In this document: piece after piece, positions 28,525 to 38,800 of the stretch
How positions within the stretch are numbered: the first letter of the stretch is position 1
Layout: each line of letters begins with the position of its first letter
NCBI GenBank assembly: GCA_033816765.1
Contig: CM066294.1
Span: 1,736,001-1,800,000, forward strand
Direction: 5' to 3'
DNA from: Nothopassalora personata
Taxonomy: Eukaryota > Ascomycota > Dothideomycetes > Mycosphaerellales > Mycosphaerellaceae
Length of the DNA: 64,000 bases
Made by a program: the position numbers and the translations under genes
The notes under the pieces: model-generated
Seen by the model: the letters and a program-made list of their open reading frames with translations, nothing else
Told to the model about the DNA's origin: nothing
The model's database searches: none

Positions 28525-30531
28525 ATGAGCGCTACTCAAGCAGCTGGTAGGGGAACACCCGCCCCCAGCGAAGCAGGAAGCATCCGCCGTGCGCCACCAC
28601 GACAGACCACCGCGAAGGACGATGAGTCTGATGACGATGACGAGCCTACTCCAAGGAAGAACGACGTTAAGGCTGCTAAGCCGGACCTCTTCCATGGAGA
28701 TAGGACCAAGTTCGACGACTGGGTCAACCAGATGGACATGTACCTCATGTTCAACCCAGTCGACACCGACAAAAGAACTATCTTCGCCATCACGTTCCTT
28801 CGCGGAAGTGCGCAGAACTGGATCAAACCTTACCTCAAGGAATACCTCGACGGTATGGGACGATTAGACCCCACCGGAATGTTCAGGAACTACACCCTTT
28901 TCAAAGACAAGATGAAGTCAATCTTTGGAACCTCGAACGAAGTCCAACAGGCCATACGAATCATTCAACACCTGAAGCAGAAGACGTCTACTTCAGAGTA
29001 CGCCGCCAAATTCGAAGAATACGGACAGATCACCGGATGGGACCAGACGGCGTTGATGACTATGTTCCGACGTGGACTCAAGGACTCCGTCAAGGACGAG
29101 TTGATGAGACACGGAGGAGCGATCACCAACCTCGAAGGACTGATGAAGGCGTCGATCGACATCGACGATCAGCTCTGGGAACGGTACCAGGAAAAGAAAT
29201 ACGACTCCAAGGTAGGAGGCATGGCAGGATACGCTCCAGATCGCAAACCCTCAGGGGGGTACGTTGCGAGGGGAGGATTCTCACGACAAAGCCAGCCCTA
29301 CTATGGACCACAGCCAATGGAACTGGACGCTACCCAACGAGGACGGAAGATCGATAAGAGTAGGGGCCACGGAAAGCCCTTCAAAGGAAAAGGAAAACTC
29401 ACATGCTACGCCTGTGGCAAAGAAGGCCACATGGCGCGGGATTGCCGCGGTAAAAATATGGTGCGCCGCGAGCAGTTCAATATGATGCAACCAAAGGTGG
29501 ACAAATCTGGGAGCAGTGTTGGACCCCGACAATTCAACTATACCCAGAGAGTGGAGGAGAAGGATAGCAACCGGGTTGCGACGCCTCTCCTGGACCCCTC
29601 ACAAGGACGAGGAGGACACCATGTTCAACAACATACACCACCACCGAATGACCAACAATCAGAGATCGACATCAAGATCAGATTGTTTGGCATGATGGCA
29701 CGAGGAGTCAACCATGAAGTCGAGAAAGAGTCTCGACATGGTCACGGAAGCCTTCATTGGCGTTTCTGTTACCAGGACTCGTGTCAAACCCACTACGACG
29801 CCAAAGCAGGCGCAGGGTACTGGCCACAACAGCCAGCAGGAACCCTGGGAGCACAACATGGACGAAACAAGCTCCAGGAAGTGGATGTAGACGAATCTTA
29901 CTTCGACGACGACAAAGAAAACCAGGATCCAGAATGGAACGGACGCTGGTCACCAGCTCCCGAACAACAAACGAACAAGCTGGACACTATTGAAGAAGAT
30001 TACGTACCGGAAGAGTCAAGCGAGGACTCATCCGAAGAAGAAGAGAGCGACACCGACGACGAAAACGAAGTATGCACGTTCACGGTGGACGCGCCAAGAA
30101 AGCTCTATGAGTTAATCATCTACCTCCAACGAAGGCATGAAGAATTCCTACCAAAGTTCTCAGGGAAACGATACCTAAACCCCAGCGAGTTCGACAAGAC
30201 ACTCGACACGATGAGGGGCATGGTGTGGGGCTACCCAACCATGAACGACACTGAGAACTTGGCTAAAGCGGTTGTCGAACGACCACCCATAGGAAGCCGG
30301 ATGACAGGTACCGGATACCTAACACCAGCAGGAACTTTCGTCTCAAACGAACTACGAACAGCAGTACAGCATGTACAGGCTCTCTACTCAGAATCGCAGA
30401 AGATCCAGGAACGCAACAGACTACAAGTGTGGACACAGGGCAACGGGCTACAGGTTCTAGCCGAAGCCTCTAGGCACGAAGCACAGCGAACCACATACCA
30501 TTCGGGAAAAGGATCAGCTCCCCAGGAATGA
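28525..30531 (+). CDS. gag: Element A gag with a long acidic C-terminal extension
   Basis: 668 residues from the ATG at 28525, the first ATG after the LTR. A retrotransposon-gag capsid domain spans ~50-230 (for example LFHGDRTKFDDWVNQMDMYL) and a canonical CCHC knuckle, CYACGKEGHMARDC, lies at 294-307. Some 360 more residues follow, which is unusual: the tail is acidic (DESYFDDDKEN, SSEEEESDTDDE) and shows a YELIIYLQRRHEEFLP segment. The same tail can be recognised in fossil E, so it is an old feature. The TGA stop overlaps the pol ATG (ATGA, 30528-30531). Confidence 0.92.
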   Translation: MSATQAAGRGTPAPSEAGSIRRAPPRQTTAKDDESDDDDEPTPRKNDVKAAKPDLFHGDRTKFDDWVNQMDMYLMFNPVDTDKRTIFAITFLRGSAQNWIKPYLKEYLDGMGRLDPTGMFRNYTLFKDKMKSIFGTSNEVQQAIRIIQHLKQKTSTSEYAAKFEEYGQITGWDQTALMTMFRRGLKDSVKDELMRHGGAITNLEGLMKASIDIDDQLWERYQEKKYDSKVGGMAGYAPDRKPSGGYVARGGFSRQSQPYYGPQPMELDATQRGRKIDKSRGHGKPFKGKGKLTCYACGKEGHMARDCRGKNMVRREQFNMMQPKVDKSGSSVGPRQFNYTQRVEEKDSNRVATPLLDPSQGRGGHHVQQHTPPPNDQQSEIDIKIRLFGMMARGVNHEVEKESRHGHGSLHWRFCYQDSCQTHYDAKAGAGYWPQQPAGTLGAQHGRNKLQEVDVDESYFDDDKENQDPEWNGRWSPAPEQQTNKLDTIEEDYVPEESSEDSSEEEESDTDDENEVCTFTVDAPRKLYELIIYLQRRHEEFLPKFSGKRYLNPSEFDKTLDTMRGMVWGYPTMNDTENLAKAVVERPPIGSRMTGTGYLTPAGTFVSNELRTAVQHVQALYSESQKIQERNRLQVWTQGNGLQVLAEASRHEAQRTTYHSGKGSAPQE

Positions 30532-33500
30532 GCGACCAAAGGGAGTTATGCAACACTCAGGCTCACGCATCGACACCAAACACAGTTTTCCAGATACAAG
30601 CAATCGTCAACGGACACAGGACCAGTGTCATGATCGACTCCGGAGCAGCGGGGAACTTTATTTCCGAGTCTTTCACAACAAGAAACGGGCTAGCTACCCT
30701 GAAGAAGAAATGGGGTTACGAATTGATCGCGGTAGACGGATCATCGTTACCTAGCGTGGAATGGGAGACGACACCATTGCCACTGGCTATCCAACAGCAC
30801 CACGAGAACATTACCTTGGATGTCACTGATATGGCCAGTCATGACATAGTATTAGGTATGCCTTGGTTGAGAAAGCACAATCCAGTTATCGACTGGAGGA
30901 GAAGAGTACTCACATTTAGGCAATGCAACTGCGTTATAGGCATTGAACCTACGCATCGACAGCGGACGATGGTAGATGAGGCAAGGAAACAGCTCAACGC
31001 ATTCGAGCTTGCGCCGAACAGAAGGAATCAAGAACCACCTTCGACCGGGATAGATACTGGCGTGGGGCCGCCGGATCACGAAATCACTGGAACGGATGGA
31101 AGTAACGCACCATCGAAGGATGCTGGTATATCGGAACCAAGCATTCCCAAGGAGTACCTTAAGTGGAAAAGGCTCTTTGAAGAGGAAAAGGGTAGAGACG
31201 CCTTACCTAGACACCAACCATGGGACCACAAGATAAACATTCAGCCAGGGAAGGAGCCTCCATGGGGACCCCTATATCAAATGTCCGAGAAAGAGCTCAA
31301 AACCCTACGAGAATGGCTGAAGGAGAAACTCGACAAAGGATGGATAAGAAGATCCACCTCAAGTGCGGGAACTCCATGTATGTTTGTTCCAAAACAAAAC
31401 GGGAAACTACGACTCGTACAAGACTACCGAAAATTGAACGAGATCACGATAAAGAACCGATATCCATTACCGAACATCGAAGAAGCACAGGACCGACTCA
31501 CCGGATCCGACTGGTACACAAAGATCGATCTACGAGACGCCTTCTACGCCATCCGGATGGCGGAAGGAGAGGAATGGAAAACCGCATTCAGAACACGATA
31601 CGGACTCTACGAATTCTTGGTCATGCCAATGGGACTGACCAACGCACCCGCATCCTGTCAAGACCTAGTCAATGAGACGCTGAGAGAACTTCTTGACGTG
31701 TGCGTCATTGCCTATATGGACGACATCCTCGTCTACACCAAAGGATCACTGCAGAACCACATTAGACAAGTCCAGGACGTCTTCGAGCGCCTCACAAGGG
31801 TAGGGTTCAAGACGGCACCAGAAAAATGCGAGTTCCACAAGAAACAAGTTAAATTCCTCGGATTCATCATAAGCACAACAGGAATCCAGATCGACCCGAC
31901 AAAGACACAGTCTATCGAAGAATGGCCGACGCCAGCCAACGTTAAGGACGTACAATCGTTCCTTGGACTCGCAAACTATAACCGCAAGTTCATCAAGGAC
32001 TACTCCAAAACGGCTGCAGCCATGACTGCACTCACTAGGAAAGACACCAAGTGGACCTGGGGCAACAAAGAACGACAAGCTTTCGAAACACTCAAAAGAC
32101 AGTGCGCCTCAGCACCAACACTTCGACTATTCGACGGAACAAAGGAAGTCCAAATCGAAACGGACGCATCGGACATGGCCATAGGCGCATGCCTTACACA
32201 AGAACACGATGGGAAAAGACACCCAGTGGCCTATTACTCAAGAAAAATGACACCCGCGGAACAAAACTACGACATCCATGATAAGGAACTTCTCGCTATT
32301 GTCGCTGCAATGCAGCACTGGAGAGTATATGCGGAAGGAGCACCTAAGCTGACGATTCTTTCTGATCACAAGAATCTCACTTACTTCACTACAACGAAAG
32401 TACTGACCCGAAGACAGGCCCGCTGGTCGGAATTGCTCGGACAGTACAAGTTTGAAATCCGCTATACCGCAGGAAAAGACAACGGCAGGGCCGACGCACT
32501 GAGCCGAAGAAGCGACTACATGGAAGGAAAGGAACCAGTGCGACAACAAGTACTTAAGACTAATCCAGATGGAAGTCTAAGCGCCAACACAAAGGAGTTC
32601 AACAACATAGTGCGCGTTCTTCAGGACACAGAAGAACAGTTCCCACTAGCACAAGGAAGATACCAAGTACCGAAAGGACGAGAAGAGGAATGCATACGAC
32701 AACATCACGACAACCCGATGTACGGACATCCTGGAACCACAAAGACTCTCGAGATCATACAACGCAGCTTCTCATTCCCACAAATGAGACAAAAGGTATT
32801 GAACTACATTAAGCAATGTGTTCACTGTCAACAAAATAAGGCTGCACGACACGAGAAGTATGGACAAATACAGTTCAGGACACCACCGACACAACCATGG
32901 GACGAGGTCACGATGGACTTCATTACGAAACTTCCCATATCCACGGACAAGGCGACAGGCACGGAATACGACATGATACTGGTCATGGTCGATCGCCTAA
33001 CGAAATATGCACACTTTATACCTGCCTGCGAGACATACACGGCAGAGCAACTCGGTTATCTCGTTCTCGACAAGCTAGTACGATACCACGGATTCCCAAA
33101 GGTCTTTATCACAGACCGAGACAAGCTGTTTACATCCAACTACTGGAAGACTCTTGTAGCGGAAATTGGTATACAACACAAACTGTCTACGGCATATCAC
33201 CCACAAACGGACGGACAAACTGAGAGAGCAAATCAAACCTTGGAACAATACCTACGACACTACGTCAACTACGCACAAGACAACTGGGTATCACTCCTAC
33301 CCATGGCACAACTTGCACTGAACAATCACAAATCAGAAACAACAGGCGAAACACCTTTCTTCGCAAATTTCGGAAGACACCCTACGCTGTTCGGTGACAA
33401 GAGAGATCACCCACAAGCGGAAAGGGCTATCGCCACAACGGAAGACCTAAGAGAGGTACACAAATCCGTCAATAAACGAATTCGGGACTCGCAGCAACGA

Positions 33501-33947
33501 CTCACTGAATCTCGTCGAAAACAACAAATGGCACCTCAGCTAAAGAGGGGGGATAAAGTCTACCTTCTTACAAAAAACCTCAAGACACGAAGGAAGACCA
33601 AGAAACTGGATCATGTGAAAGTCGGGCCATTTCTCGTTGAAGAATCACGAGGACCAGTCAACTACCGACTACGACTACCAAAAGATGCCAAAATCCATCC
33701 AGTGTTCCACATCTCCGTGCTGGAACCAGCAGACCCCAAAACGCCATGCCAGGAAACATTCCACTACCAACCAGAAGAGGAAACTGAATTCGAAGTCGAA
33801 AAAATCCTGGACAAGAGAGGTCAGCGATACCTTGTCAAGTGGAAAGGATACGACAACTCAGAAAATACCTGGGAACCGAAAAAACACCTACGAAACTGTC
33901 AACAGAAAATCAAGGATTACGAGAGAAGGAAGAGACCTACCACCTAA
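30528..33947 (+). CDS. pol: Element A pol polyprotein (PR-RT-RNaseH-IN-chromodomain)
   Basis: 1,139 residues with its own ATG overlapping the gag stop. Protease D37-S-G; RT with YMDD at ~396; RNase H with ETDASD (~546) and HDKELLAI; integrase with an HH-CC finger (HHDN.., CVHCQQNK, ~725-770), DDE residues in TMDFITKL (~796), TDRDKLF (~862) and TDGQTERAN (~899); a C-terminal chromodomain, FEVEKILDKRGQRYLVKWKG, from ~1088. Chromodomains steer integration to marked heterochromatin, which fits its place inside older repeats. All key residues are intact. Its TAA overlaps the stop of the antisense gene. Confidence 0.95.
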   Translation: MSDQRELCNTQAHASTPNTVFQIQAIVNGHRTSVMIDSGAAGNFISESFTTRNGLATLKKKWGYELIAVDGSSLPSVEWETTPLPLAIQQHHENITLDVTDMASHDIVLGMPWLRKHNPVIDWRRRVLTFRQCNCVIGIEPTHRQRTMVDEARKQLNAFELAPNRRNQEPPSTGIDTGVGPPDHEITGTDGSNAPSKDAGISEPSIPKEYLKWKRLFEEEKGRDALPRHQPWDHKINIQPGKEPPWGPLYQMSEKELKTLREWLKEKLDKGWIRRSTSSAGTPCMFVPKQNGKLRLVQDYRKLNEITIKNRYPLPNIEEAQDRLTGSDWYTKIDLRDAFYAIRMAEGEEWKTAFRTRYGLYEFLVMPMGLTNAPASCQDLVNETLRELLDVCVIAYMDDILVYTKGSLQNHIRQVQDVFERLTRVGFKTAPEKCEFHKKQVKFLGFIISTTGIQIDPTKTQSIEEWPTPANVKDVQSFLGLANYNRKFIKDYSKTAAAMTALTRKDTKWTWGNKERQAFETLKRQCASAPTLRLFDGTKEVQIETDASDMAIGACLTQEHDGKRHPVAYYSRKMTPAEQNYDIHDKELLAIVAAMQHWRVYAEGAPKLTILSDHKNLTYFTTTKVLTRRQARWSELLGQYKFEIRYTAGKDNGRADALSRRSDYMEGKEPVRQQVLKTNPDGSLSANTKEFNNIVRVLQDTEEQFPLAQGRYQVPKGREEECIRQHHDNPMYGHPGTTKTLEIIQRSFSFPQMRQKVLNYIKQCVHCQQNKAARHEKYGQIQFRTPPTQPWDEVTMDFITKLPISTDKATGTEYDMILVMVDRLTKYAHFIPACETYTAEQLGYLVLDKLVRYHGFPKVFITDRDKLFTSNYWKTLVAEIGIQHKLSTAYHPQTDGQTERANQTLEQYLRHYVNYAQDNWVSLLPMAQLALNNHKSETTGETPFFANFGRHPTLFGDKRDHPQAERAIATTEDLREVHKSVNKRIRDSQQRLTESRRKQQMAPQLKRGDKVYLLTKNLKTRRKTKKLDHVKVGPFLVEESRGPVNYRLRLPKDAKIHPVFHISVLEPADPKTPCQETFHYQPEEETEFEVEKILDKRGQRYLVKWKGYDNSENTWEPKKHLRNCQQKIKDYERRKRPTT

Positions 33948-34585
33948 CCAACATTCGGAGGCTCAACGGGGCCAGCACTCCACTCGGGGAACTGGACACC
34001 AGTTATAAGACCCCAAGTGGAGGGGGAAACCTGTTCCCCAAAAACGCTGCCAAACTCGGAGAAGTCTACGAGCACCTCGCTACCGGCCGAGGCCGCGGGG
34101 GCCTCAGACTCTCCTTCCAGACGCTCCATCTCCTCCGCGGTGGACAAAGCCCTCTTGAAGGAATTGTCCTCCGTTGATTCCGCGGCACGAAGCTGTTTTC
34201 GCAGCCGGCGGGCCTTCGCACGGGCAGCTGCCACCTTCTGCTGAGCCGCTGCTATCACCCTCTCGGCCTCTTCTTCTGCTTCGGACAGAGCGTCCTCCGC
34301 CTCTTCCGCACTCCTGGACAGCGACTCCCGGATCTTGGCCATCTTCTCGAACTCCTGAAGAGTGACCCGGAGATCACACTTCTTGTGAGCGTCGTTGCAC
34401 GCCTTGCAACGACCGGACCGAGCGTCGACACGACACTCCTGGCCCTGGCGACGACACCGACTGCACGAGACGGGCATAATGGATTGGAACCGGCGAGAAC
34501 GAGAAAGGGCGTTAATGGTTTCCGCGTAGATACCAGAAGAAGACGAAGGGCGAAGAGGCATCGTGAGCCATGATGACGAAGACAT
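33944..34585 (-). CDS. Antisense accessory gene of element A: Zn2Cys6-like cluster plus coiled coil
   Basis: 213 residues, ATG at 34583-34585 (the longer frame starts with GTG). After a Ser/Arg-rich leader the cysteines C41, C44, C51, C60, C63, C70 have spacing X2-X6-X8-X2-X6, exactly that of the fungal binuclear zinc cluster, though the usual Lys/Arg residues before the third Cys are QE. A Glu/Ala/Arg-rich coiled coil follows (~75-150), then an acidic, aromatic tail. It reads against gag and pol, starts ~65 bp inside the 3' LTR boundary, and its stop overlaps pol's stop by 3 bp. Relatives occur in family B and fossil E. A DNA- or RNA-binding regulatory role is inference; antisense accessory ORFs are known in some plant LTR elements, but I know of no such zinc-cluster gene. 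Confidence 0.75.
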   Translation of the reverse strand: MSSSSWLTMPLRPSSSSGIYAETINALSRSRRFQSIMPVSCSRCRRQGQECRVDARSGRCKACNDAHKKCDLRVTLQEFEKMAKIRESLSRSAEEAEDALSEAEEEAERVIAAAQQKVAAARAKARRLRKQLRAAESTEDNSFKRALSTAEEMERLEGESEAPAASAGSEVLVDFSEFGSVFGEQVSPSTWGLITGVQFPEWSAGPVEPPNVG

Positions 34586-34636
34586 GGTGGGGAAAGCGAT
34601 CACAACTATAAAAGGTAGCTCGGGACGAGCTAGGCT

Positions 34637-34649
34637 AAGAGGGGGATGG
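34637..34649 (+). promoter_or_regulatory. Polypurine tract of element A
   Basis: AAGAGGGGGATGG abuts the 3' LTR and would prime plus-strand DNA synthesis. The corresponding tract in family B ends identically (GGGGGATGG). Confidence 0.85.
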
Positions 34650-35062
34650 TGTTACGGTATGACAACACCGCAAAGGAAAACATCCTGGCACGGGTCACGT
34701 GCAAAAGATGTATGCGCGACGTCCGCGACGCCTGACTGGGGACGACTCGTCGCGCATAGCGCGAAAGACGTACCCGCGACATGAGCGACGTCCGCGACGG
34801 TAGCGACGAGCGCACTTGTCGCAGAAGGCGCACATGGCGCGAAAGGACAGCCAAGACTGGCAAATCTCCTTTGTATTTAGGAACGCTGAGAATCCCTTAT
34901 GGCTTCGACTGCGTTCAACTCATGTTACGATCTCACTGATTGGAATACACTCTTACTCCAATTATTCATCTTCGCTCAGTTTGCTTTAGCCTCTCCAAAG
35001 AATACCGCCACGTGACTTGACTTATCTCTCTTTTGAGATTAGCCCTGGAACGAGACATAACA
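34650..35062 (+). repeat. 3' LTR of element A
   Basis: 413 bp, identical by eye to 28095-28507. Confidence 0.93.
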
Positions 35063-35067
35063 ACTTC

Positions 35068-35462
35068 TAGGACAAGGGAGACGGCGAACTTAGGAAGGAC
35101 CCTGTTACCTTCTTTACGTAACTCGAGAAAGTCTTCGGTAATAGTAACGAGCGCGCTAAGGCCCTAGAGTAGCTTACTAAGATTAAACATACGAACGGTT
35201 AACCTTAGCATAATTACTAGATAAAATTCGACGGACTCCTACTAAGCGCCGGCGGAGAGAACTAGAGCGACGACGCGAAGATTAGTTACTTACGTAATAC
35301 CTTCTCGAACCCCGTTCGGATGTACACGGCGGCTATGCTAAAAAAGGAGGACTACTACGAGTTTACGGGTAAGGTCGAACGGATTATAACTAACCTCGAG
35401 GACACGGACTAGTTTAAAATAGCCTATAAGAGGTAGAAGGACTATAATAAGGAATCTAGTGC
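35068..35462 (+). pseudogene. Element D gag remnant, part 2
   Basis: AT-rich, stop-ridden continuation of D after the A insertion; frames such as QSNENAFRMYTAAMLKKEDYYE-like fragments suggest a capsid-type gag helix region, but no domain is certain. Confidence 0.5.
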
Positions 35463-35467
35463 AACCG

Positions 35468-35830
35468 TGTTACGGTTTGATTCGTGGAGAACTCACAGCC
35501 ACTCACTAAGCGAGGAGAGCAAAGAAACTTGCGGGACGGAGAGCAAGAGATCAAGAGATCGAGAGAGCAAGAGATCAAGAGATCAAGAGATCAAGAGATC
35601 AAGAGAGCAAGAGAACAAGAGATCAAGAGAGCAAGAGAGAGCAGGACAGATCACGCCAAGACATGGCACTATATAGACGACGCTTCTTTTGCAAGTAGAT
35701 AGGAGCCTCGTGCTCAACTCATTTTAAGTATACACCATATACTGTTTGGAACCACTACCTTCATAACTGATTGAGACATCCCTGCAAAGATCCAAGCCCG
35801 AGTTGTGATAACGTACAGCGGTTCCTAACA
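35468..35830 (+). mobile_element. Solo LTR of family B (363 bp, TSD AACCG)
   Basis: TGTTACGG...GGTTCCTAACA with AACCG at 35463-35467 and 35831-35835. It has the same TATATAG core and GTGCTCAACTC motif as family B, but a (GAGATCAA)n-type microsatellite (about 35541-35640) in the upstream slot. Not RIP-mutated. Confidence 0.9.
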
Positions 35831-35835
35831 AACCG

Positions 35836-38800
35836 CTATAGTTACTACCCGTTCTCTTACGAGAGCGGCTAGTAGCTAGGTTAATGCCGATAGTAATACT
35901 ATTATAGTACTAACCCGGATAAGCGGAGGCCGCTCTAGGAGTCGTAGAGATCGGAAGGAGGATAAAGGGAGGTAGAGAGTAAAATAGGTAGATACCGCTA
36001 AGAGAGATCGTAGGCGCTAAGAATAGCTCTACTTCCGCTATAGAGCGAGCGGACATCGAGTAAAGGAATGACCGTACGCCGTAGTAGTTAATCCTACTAG
36101 GATTAACGCGGCCTCGGTCGCGCCGATCCTAGAGGACGACGGGTTTAAGTCGGATCCCAAAGAGATAGGAAAAGACTAGCTCCTAGTCGAAAGCTAGAAC
36201 TAGGAGATAAAGAAGCACTAGTAAAGGGGTAGAACGTAGTTAAGAGCTCTATAAATAGGAATCTTATATATACCGACGTACTCCTAAACGAAAGTTACGG
36301 AACGTTTACCCTTATCGATAAAGGATACATATACTACGCTATAATTAACGGAGACCTAGCAAAAGGCCTCGGTCTTACGTATGTTAGTAACGAGAGCCGT
36401 AAGGCTATAGGCTTTACGAAGGCAATGCGGAACTCGATCGAAGGAGTAGTCGCCTTCCGTATAGAAACTACCGGGATCTACTAGGTAGTTTATGCTTACG
36501 TCGTGCCTAATCTAGACTTCCCTATAATCCTAGGGAATCCGTAGAAGGCGCATAACTAGATCTGGACTGCGCCTAAAAAGCGCCGGTACTACTATAGCTT
36601 AGTAAAGAAATAGGTACCCGAAGGACGTAACTACGAAGAACACGAGTCGGGTAAGCGTTTCGCTACGATTGCCGCGGTAACCGTAGAAGATATTAAGAAA
36701 GCCCTTAGTAAGAAGGAGCCGCCTACGTAAGAGGAACTTAAGAAGGGCTTGCCTCTAGAACTTTAGGATATATTACCGCTATTTTCTACTAGGGAAGCTA
36801 ATAAACTAGCTCCGTATAGCGGCGACCTTAACTATAAGATCGAGATACGGACGAAAGCCGACGGAAGCCCGGAACTATTGCCCTAGGGACCGCTCTATAG
36901 CATGTCTAAAGACGAGCTACTTGTCCTCCGGAAGTTACTAACGGAACTATAGCGTAAGGGTTATATTCGCCCTTCTACCTTAGAAGCGGCGGCTCCCGTC
37001 TTATTCGTAAGGAAGCCCGGGGGAGGACTTAGGTTCTACTATAATTATAGAGCATTAAACTCGATTACTAAGTAGGACCGTTATCCGTTACTATTAATCC
37101 CGGAAACTATTCGGAACCTAACGGGCGCTAGATAGATTACGAAGGTTAACGTTATTACCGTATTCCACTACCTTTGGATAGCTCGAGGCGAAGAGTATAA
37201 GACGGCTTTTCGAACTAGATTCGGTCTATAGGAGTATCTAGTATGTCCGTTCGGTTTATCCGGGGCCCCTATAACATTCTAGCGGTACATTAACAGTTTA
37301 TTACGGGACTACCTAGACGACTTTACCTCGGCCTACGCTAACGACGTCGTTATTTACTCCGACGGAACAAAAGAGGACTATTTCTAGAAGGTTCGTATCG
37401 TGCTCTAGAAGCTTTAGGACGGAGGCCTTTTCCTAGATCTAGGGAAGTATAAGTTCGTATAGAAGAAGGTTAAGTACCTCGGGTTTATTATACATACCGA
37501 CGGGATAGGAGTAGGACCCGACCCCGAGAAGGTAGTAGTAGTAAAGGACTAGAAGGCACTAGTTACCTAGAAGGAAGTACGGCGTTTCTTAGGCTTCGCG
37601 AACTACTACCGGATGTTTATTCTAAACTATTCGAAGCTCGCCGAGCCCTTAACGTCGCTAACCGGTAAGAATAAGGTGTTTTCCTAGGGAGATCGTTAGG
37701 CTAATGCGTTTAAGTCCCTAAAGGATAAGTACTATAAAGCACTAGTTTTAGCCTACTAGAACCCGGAGCTCCCTACCTTTTTAGAGACGGACTATAGCGG
37801 CTTTATGCTTAGAGGCGCCCTCCTATAAGAAAAGGACGGAGTTGTGAAACTAGTAGGATTCTACTCGAAGAAGCTTAACAAGGCTAAGATTAACTACGAC
37901 ATTTACGATAAGGAGATGCTCGCGGTAGTGTCCTGTCTTAAGGAATAGGCTCCTAAGTTAAAAACATATAGGCCCTTTATAATCTAGACGGACTATAAGA
38001 ACCTAGAATACTTTATAACGAAGAGACAGCTTTCCAAACGGCAGATCCGGTAGGTTAAGGAAGTTATAAAATTCCAGTTTTTACTAGTGTATAGGCCGGG
38101 CACCGAGGCGATTATACCGGACGCCCTTTCTCGAAGAGAGTAGGACACACTTAGGCAGGACGATAAGTTATTACGGTATCGTAGGTTTCTTAAACCGGAC
38201 ATCGTAAAGAATTAGCCGGGCTCGAAGGTAGACGCTAGCTCTACTATAAAGGTTTCGTTAGTACGAATCTTAGCTACGCAGTTCTAAGGACTATCCGCCG
38301 TAGAAGAGGCGGATTCACCGGGCGCACTACTAGGACCCTTCTAAGACTAAGAGCTAAACGACCTCTAGGAAAGAACTATCGAGAAGGATAGTACGTTCTA
38401 AGCGGTACACCGCGCGATTAAGATAGGAGCGCGTTTACTTCCTAGCGAGGTAAAACTTAAGGTATAAGTAGGTAACTATAACATCGACTATAACGGGTAT
38501 CTTCGCTACCGCGGTAGGATTTAGGTGCCTAGAGCTCCTAGTTCTACGGAGTCCGACTATAAGGAGGCGGACATAGCGATTCTATAGAACGACACCCTTC
38601 GAACTAAGCTAATCTAATCCGTACACGATTCACCGGTATACGGCCACCCTAGCCGGGACTCTATAGCATCGATACTAAGTCGTAACTTCTACTAGCCCCT
38701 ATAGTTTAAGCACGTAAGGCAGTTCTTAAGGAACTGTAACTACTACGGTAGGAATAAGGTGTAGAGAGAATAAAAACACGGCCTCCTACAACCCTTACCG

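Larger units (their letters stand above)
28024..35062 (+). mobile_element. Element A: intact chromovirus with an antisense accessory gene (TSD ACTTC)
   Basis: 7,039 bp between ACTTC at 28019-28023 and 35063-35067. The 413-bp LTRs (28095-28507 and 34650-35062) look identical, which indicates a recent insertion. Order: partial LTR duplicate, 5' LTR, gag, pol, antisense Zn2Cys6 gene, polypurine tract (34637-34649), 3' LTR. No RIP signature although it sits inside RIP-mutated D. Confidence 0.95.

Noticed and set aside
35541..35640. Regular repeats resembling a CRISPR array
   Set aside because: A simple (GAGATCAA)n microsatellite inside a solo LTR; no spacers, and a eukaryotic context.
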